Assembly: GCF_021390645.1 (NCBI RefSeq)
Contig: NZ_JAJEJT010000002.1
Span: 1,426,001-1,490,000, forward strand
Reading direction: 5' to 3'
Length of the DNA stretch: 64,000 nt
Source: Paraburkholderia flagellata
Lineage (GTDB): Bacteria > Pseudomonadota > Gammaproteobacteria > Burkholderiales > Burkholderiaceae
This document shows, piece by piece, positions 59,646-64,000 of the stretch (the stretch's first letter is position 1; every line of letters starts with the position of its first letter). The notes below the pieces were generated by a model. That model saw nothing but the letters and a program-made list of their open reading frames with translations, made no database searches and was not told where the DNA came from. The position numbers were made by a program, and so were the translations under genes.

Positions 59646-61156
59646 CACGCCGCAGTCTCTGGCGCAGCTTTGCCCTTACGCCGCTCGCGCTCGCACTGGG
59701 CGCGTGCATCACGCTCGGTCCCAACTACCACGTGCCACAGGAAGCCGCAGTCAATTCGCCACTCGCGCAAGGGCCGATCGAAGGCGCGGACCACGCGCCC
59801 GTGTCGCAACTGGGCGTGCCCGCCAACTGGTGGCAGCTTTACGACGACCCCACGCTCAACGAGCTCGTGCAGGAAGCGCTGAAGTCGAACACGGACCTGC
59901 GCGTCGCGGCCGCGAACCTCGCGCGCTCGCGTGCGGTGGTCGATGTCGCCAACGCACAGGGCGGTTTCTCGGGCAGCGCGCATGCCGCCGTCGAGCGCGC
60001 GCAGGTGTCGGGCGAGCAGTTCCTCCTGTTCGAAAAGGTGCCCGTTGCGACCCTGGGCGACCTCGGCATCAACGTGTCTTACGAATTCGATCTGTTCGGC
60101 AAGCTCAGGCGCGGCGTGGAAGCCGCGAACGCCGACGACGCGGCCGTGGAAGCCGCCGCCGATCTCGCGCGCATCACCGTGGTCGCCAACGTGGCCCAGG
60201 CTTACGTGGAATCGTGCTCGGCAGCTGAGGAGCTGGAGATCGCGAAGGAATCGCTCAAGCTGCAGAAAGAACGCGTGGCGCTCACGAAGCGCCTGCGCGA
60301 CGCGGGCCGCGGCAACCAGCCCGACGTGACGCGCGGGCAGACTCAGGCCGACACGCTCGCCGCCGATATCCCGCGCTTCGAGGGACGCCGCCACGTGGCC
60401 CAGTATCAGCTCGCCATGCTGCTCGCGCGCGCGCCCAAGGATCTGCCCCCCGCCGCGCTCGCGTGCAACCGCCTGCCCAGGCTCAAGCAGCCGATTCCCG
60501 TAGGCGACGGCGCCGCGCTCCTCAAGCGCCGGCCCGACGTGCGCGAGGCCGAGCGCCAGCTTGCGGCATCGACGGCGCGCATTGGCGTGGCGATCGCCGA
60601 GATGTACCCCGACGTCACGTTCGGCGCGGGCGTGGGCACGATCGGTCTGACCAGCGATCTGTTCACTCCTGCGACCAATGCGTGGTCATTCGGACCCCTG
60701 ATCAACTGGACCTTCCCGGCCAATGGCCAGCGCGCCCGCGTGCGCGCAGCGGAGGCCGCGACAGGCGGCGCGCTCGCGCACTTCGACGGCGTGGTGCTGA
60801 ACGCGCTGCGCGAAACGCAGTCGAGCCTCGCGACCTACGCCGCCGACGACCAGCGCGCCGATTCGCTGCGCACGGCCTACACGTCCGCGCAGCAGTCGGC
60901 GGACGAAACGCATCGCCTCTATGCGGCGGGCCGCGAAGCGTTCCTCTCCGATCTGGACGCCACGCGCACCCTGACCACCGTGCATGCGCAGGTCGCGGCG
61001 GCCGAAGGCCAGGTTGCGCTCGACCAGGTGCGGTTGTTCCTCGCGCTTGGCGGCGGCTGGGAAGGGAATCAGCAAACGCTGCAGCAGCAAGGTGCGCAGG
61101 GATCCCACAGCGCGCCGGCAGCCGCCGCGGCGACTTCGCCCGCGCCAGCGAATTAA
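59642..61156 (+). CDS. NodT-family outer-membrane efflux lipoprotein
   Basis: The 504-residue protein has a lipoprotein signal (lipobox ALGACITLGPNY) and paired outer-membrane efflux repeats: NELVQEALKSNTDLRVAAAN, GDLGINVSYEFDLFGKLRRG, VANVAQAYVESCSAAEELEI and RRPDVREAERQLAASTARIG. It forms the TolC-like trimeric exit duct of the pump. ATG 59642 overlaps the adaptor stop (ATGA). It converges with pbpC, 17 bases away. Confidence 0.94.
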   Translation: MTRRSLWRSFALTPLALALGACITLGPNYHVPQEAAVNSPLAQGPIEGADHAPVSQLGVPANWWQLYDDPTLNELVQEALKSNTDLRVAAANLARSRAVVDVANAQGGFSGSAHAAVERAQVSGEQFLLFEKVPVATLGDLGINVSYEFDLFGKLRRGVEAANADDAAVEAAADLARITVVANVAQAYVESCSAAEELEIAKESLKLQKERVALTKRLRDAGRGNQPDVTRGQTQADTLAADIPRFEGRRHVAQYQLAMLLARAPKDLPPAALACNRLPRLKQPIPVGDGAALLKRRPDVREAERQLAASTARIGVAIAEMYPDVTFGAGVGTIGLTSDLFTPATNAWSFGPLINWTFPANGQRARVRAAEAATGGALAHFDGVVLNALRETQSSLATYAADDQRADSLRTAYTSAQQSADETHRLYAAGREAFLSDLDATRTLTTVHAQVAAAEGQVALDQVRLFLALGGGWEGNQQTLQQQGAQGSHSAPAAAAATSPAPAN

Positions 61157-61173
61157 AGGCGCTTGCTTCTCCC

Positions 61174-63450
61174 TTAGCGCGCCACGCCGCCTTGCGCGGC
61201 GTCGGCGCGCATCGACTTCTGCGGCTTTGCAAGCGCGCCGCGCACCTCGAAACGCACGGTATCGGTCACTTGTCCTCGCGCATCGACGAGTTCGAGTGTG
61301 TGCTTGCCTGGCCAAGGCAGCCACGCCACGCGCGCGGCGCCGCCCAGCGCCTTGCCGTCCAGCCGCCAGTTCACGCGCGCGCTCGAGCCCGTCGCGCGCT
61401 CGAACCATACGCGCTGACGCTGCGCCGGAATGTCGGGATCGAGCGCGAAGATCGTGCCGTCCACGGGGCTGCCGATCTGCGCCGGGCCGCGCGCGAGATC
61501 CGCGGCGTTCGAGGCGAGGCCCACCAGCGGCGTTGACGTGCCCGCGATGAACCACTCGGTGCGCGACGGCTCCACGGCATCGGCGAACTGCACGCGCACG
61601 CGTTCGACGCCAGGCGGCGCGGCAGGCGCGACACTTGGCACGCGCCGATGCAGATAGCCGACGATCGCGGCCCACACCGGCGCCGCGCCGCTCACGCCGG
61701 AAACGTCCCACATGGGCGAGCCGTCCGCGTTGCCGACCCACACGCCCACCGTATAGCGCGACGTGAAGCCCACGGTCCAGTTGTCGCGCATGTCCTTGCT
61801 CGTGCCCGTCTTGACTGCCGAAAACATGCGCGTATCCAGCGGGCTGTCGAAATCGAAGGTACGCGTGCGCGCGTTGTTGTCGGCGAGGACGTCGGTGACG
61901 ATGAACGCGGACTCGCGGCTGAATACGCGCTTTGACGCGCTATTCGACGCAACCTTCGCAGGCGCAGGCAATTCGACGATCGGGCTCACGACGCCGCCGT
62001 TGGCCAGCGCGCGATACGCATTCGTGAGCGTGACGAGGCTCACGTCCGCGCTCCCCAGCGCGAGGCTGAAGCCGTAGTAGTCGCCCGCTTGCGTAAGCGG
62101 CAGGCCGAGTGACGTGAGCGTCTTCGCGAAACGATGCGGCGTGACCATCACGAGCGTGCGCACGGCCGGCACGTTCAGCGACGAACCGAGTGCAGTGCGT
62201 ACGCTCACCCAGCCCTTGAAGCCCTTGTCGTAGTTCTGCGGCATGTAGAGGCCGCCGCCCGCCGCAAGATCGAGCGGCGCGTCGTCGAGCAGCGAAGCGG
62301 TCGTAACGCGGCGCTCGTCGATGGCTTCGGCGTAGAGAAAAGGCTTGAGCGTCGAGCCCGCCTGGCGCAGCGCAAGCGCCGCATCGACCTCGCGCGCCTT
62401 CGATAGGCCTCCTGATGACCCCACCCAGGCGAGCACTTCGCCCGTTGCGTTATCGAGCACGACCACCGCGCCATCCTGCACGTTGCGTGGATGCGCCCGC
62501 GCGTTGAGTTCGATGAGCGTGCGCGTGAGCGCGTCGCGCGCGTAGCGTTGCAGGTTGGCGTCGAGCGTCGAGCGCACGCGCATGCCGGGCGCGGGGTGCA
62601 CGGCGTTCGCGATCTGGCGCGCGAAGTGCGGCGCAAGCTGCGGCGAGTTTTCGCTGCGGCCGTCGAACGAGGGATCGTCGGCGGTGATGGATGGGCGCGC
62701 GAAGGCCATCTGCACGAAGGCATCGAGATTCGGGCAACCACGATCGCCGCTCGCGGCGCGCATGTCGCGCAAAATTCGGCACGCGCGCGTGGCGACCTTC
62801 GTATAGGGCGCATTGGGCGCCCGGATCAGCGCGGCGGCGACGGCCGATTCGCGTTCGTCGAGCCCCGATGGCGCCTTGCCAAACAGCGTTTGCGAAAGCG
62901 CGGAAAGCCCCACCGACTCGCCGCGGAACGGCACGAGGTTCAAATACGCTTCGAGAATCTGGTCCTTGCGCCAACTGCGTTCGAGCCGCAGCGCGTCCAC
63001 CGCCTGCACGGCCTTTTGCGCGAGCGAGCGCTGGCCCGAGTGCTTCGGGTCGTCGTCGAGCAGGCCCGTGAGCTGCATCGTGACCGTGGACGCCCCGCGT
63101 GTACGCGTATTCCACAGGTTCGCCCAGGCGGCGGCGGCGGCGCCGCGCCAGTCCACGCCGCTGTGCTCGTAAAATCGTTTGTCCTCCGAAACGACGATCG
63201 CCTCGCGCAGCGCCGGCGAAACGTCGGCGAGCGCGACCCAGTCGCCGCGCCTCGCGGTGTGTTCCACGCGCGTGCGCTGCAGCGGCGTGCCGTCGCGCGC
63301 GAGTAGGACCCAGTCGGAGCTTTGCCACTGGCTGCGCACGTCATCGAAAGTCGGCAGTGCGAACGCGGGCAGCGGCAGCAGCACGAGGCACAGCACGGCA
63401 ACGCCAGGCGCCCGCGCGAAGCGATGCCGTCGCGCGAATGGGCGGCTCAT
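61174..63450 (-). CDS. pbpC: Penicillin-binding protein 1C (bifunctional glycosyltransferase/transpeptidase-like)
   Basis: The 758-residue protein has an N-terminal membrane anchor (about residues 12-32) and a GT51 domain with the catalytic Glu in VVSEDKRFYEHSGVDWRGAA. The penicillin-binding domain has SxxK in RQAGSTLKPFLYAEA and KTG in AVKTGTSKDMRDNW. A C-terminal BiPBP_C domain (about 670-750, SPVDGTIFALDPDIPA) completes the PbpC architecture. It polymerises peptidoglycan in the periplasm. ATG 63450 overlaps the upstream alpha-2-macroglobulin stop (ATGA), the usual pbpC partner. Confidence 0.95.
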   Translation of the reverse strand: MSRPFARRHRFARAPGVAVLCLVLLPLPAFALPTFDDVRSQWQSSDWVLLARDGTPLQRTRVEHTARRGDWVALADVSPALREAIVVSEDKRFYEHSGVDWRGAAAAAWANLWNTRTRGASTVTMQLTGLLDDDPKHSGQRSLAQKAVQAVDALRLERSWRKDQILEAYLNLVPFRGESVGLSALSQTLFGKAPSGLDERESAVAAALIRAPNAPYTKVATRACRILRDMRAASGDRGCPNLDAFVQMAFARPSITADDPSFDGRSENSPQLAPHFARQIANAVHPAPGMRVRSTLDANLQRYARDALTRTLIELNARAHPRNVQDGAVVVLDNATGEVLAWVGSSGGLSKAREVDAALALRQAGSTLKPFLYAEAIDERRVTTASLLDDAPLDLAAGGGLYMPQNYDKGFKGWVSVRTALGSSLNVPAVRTLVMVTPHRFAKTLTSLGLPLTQAGDYYGFSLALGSADVSLVTLTNAYRALANGGVVSPIVELPAPAKVASNSASKRVFSRESAFIVTDVLADNNARTRTFDFDSPLDTRMFSAVKTGTSKDMRDNWTVGFTSRYTVGVWVGNADGSPMWDVSGVSGAAPVWAAIVGYLHRRVPSVAPAAPPGVERVRVQFADAVEPSRTEWFIAGTSTPLVGLASNAADLARGPAQIGSPVDGTIFALDPDIPAQRQRVWFERATGSSARVNWRLDGKALGGAARVAWLPWPGKHTLELVDARGQVTDTVRFEVRGALAKPQKSMRADAAQGGVAR

Positions 63451-64000
63451 TGCGCTGCCTTCACGACCATCGGCGCGTTCGGCGCGACGCCGAACGTCGC
63501 GGGCGCATAAAGCGCCTCGACGCGCGTGGGCGGCAACCCGAACGTGCCGACGTTATTGAGCCGCACGGTGTACTCCACCGAAATCTTGCCCTTCGGCAGA
63601 AACTCGTAATAAGCACGATAACCGTCGAATCCGCGCTCGATGAATGCTGGCCACGGACCGTTCTCGTCCTGCTTCTCGCCCTGCGTCGCCACGGCCGAAT
63701 CGCGTCCGAGCCCTGAGCCGAGGATCGTCGCGCCCGCGGGGATCGGATCGTTCACGACGACCCACGTCATGTCGGTCTGCGCGTCGATGTCGAGGCGCAC
63801 GCGCACGATGTCGCCGCGCGTGTACACGCCCTTCACCGCGCCGCCCAGCGGCGTGATGGTCTTCGCGATGCGATAGCCCGCCGCGAACGGCGCACGCAGC
63901 GCGACCGCCGCGAGGCCTTCCACCGTGGCCCAAGGCTTGCCGGTTCCTTCGTGAGTCAGCGTGAGGGGCGCGGCCGCGTTCTGCTTGGGCCACGCGAGAA
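63447..64000 (-). CDS. Bacterial alpha-2-macroglobulin (YfhM type), 3' part only
   Basis: About 184 codons of the C-terminus are visible; the gene continues beyond the window. LTLTHEGTGKPWATVEGLAA and TWVVVNDPIPAGATILGSGL match the late domains (bait-region-following, receptor-like part) of bacterial alpha-2-macroglobulins. These are periplasmic lipoproteins that trap proteases and cooperate with PBP1C in wall repair. The thioester motif lies outside the window. It overlaps pbpC by four bases. Confidence 0.9.
   Translation of the reverse strand, partial: LAWPKQNAAAPLTLTHEGTGKPWATVEGLAAVALRAPFAAGYRIAKTITPLGGAVKGVYTRGDIVRVRLDIDAQTDMTWVVVNDPIPAGATILGSGLGRDSAVATQGEKQDENGPWPAFIERGFDGYRAYYEFLPKGKISVEYTVRLNNVGTFGLPPTRVEALYAPATFGVAPNAPMVVKAAQ

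Overview
The window is GC-rich proteobacterial DNA whose gene content and order point to the Burkholderiaceae, most likely a Paraburkholderia/Caballeronia/Burkholderia-type genome. The reasons are a full cepacian (bce) exopolysaccharide locus, an intergenic hairpin repeat of a kind I recall from Burkholderia genomes, a Burkholderia-type porin and high-affinity branched-chain amino acid (liv) genes. No tRNA, rRNA, CRISPR array, prophage or complete insertion sequence was found.

Layout. 1-2882: two secreted-type peptidases on the minus strand (S10, cut by the window edge, and S53 sedolisin). 3252-31203: one continuous exopolysaccharide locus. Its first half (3252-16212) looks like the bce-II set: galU/bceT, a 47-residue membrane ORF, acyltransferase, two-domain glycosyltransferase bceR, flippase bceQ, a secreted beta-propeller-like protein, a second acyltransferase, GDP-mannose dehydratase bceN and GDP-4-keto-6-deoxymannose reductase bceM. 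Its second half (16293-31203) is the bce-I set: a long minus-strand operon bceB-C-D-E-F-G-H-I-J-K, with bceA divergent from it. Together they encode nucleotide-sugar supply (BceA, GalU, BceC, BceN, BceM), priming (BceB), six further glycosyltransferase domains (BceG, H, J, K and two in BceR), acyl decoration, flipping (BceQ), polymerisation (BceI) and export control (BceD phosphatase, BceE outer-membrane exporter, BceF tyrosine autokinase).

31263-36480: a protein with an exapted IS5-type transposase N-terminus, an AT-rich gap, small envelope proteins (DUF2501/YjjA-like, a signal-peptide protein, DUF4337) and a LuxR-type regulator. 36576-41521: a complete livKHMGF transporter with an internal terminator. 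42530-45376: a three-gene ABC importer (ABC_sub_bind type). 45486-49421: thioesterase, class V aminotransferase, methyltransferase and porin. 49847-55595: MFS transporter, GH31 glycosidase, orphan sugar-binding protein and HAD phosphatase. 55769-61156: a MarR-controlled FUSC/DUF1656/HlyD/NodT efflux operon with a palindromic operator candidate. 61174-64000: penicillin-binding protein 1C overlapping the 3' end of a bacterial alpha-2-macroglobulin gene.

The least explained items are a recurring ATTTCC/GGAAAT motif in the three AT-rich promoter islands of the bce locus, the exapted transposase-domain protein, the large inverted repeat with embedded hairpins at 5960-6535, and the small membrane ORF upstream of galU.
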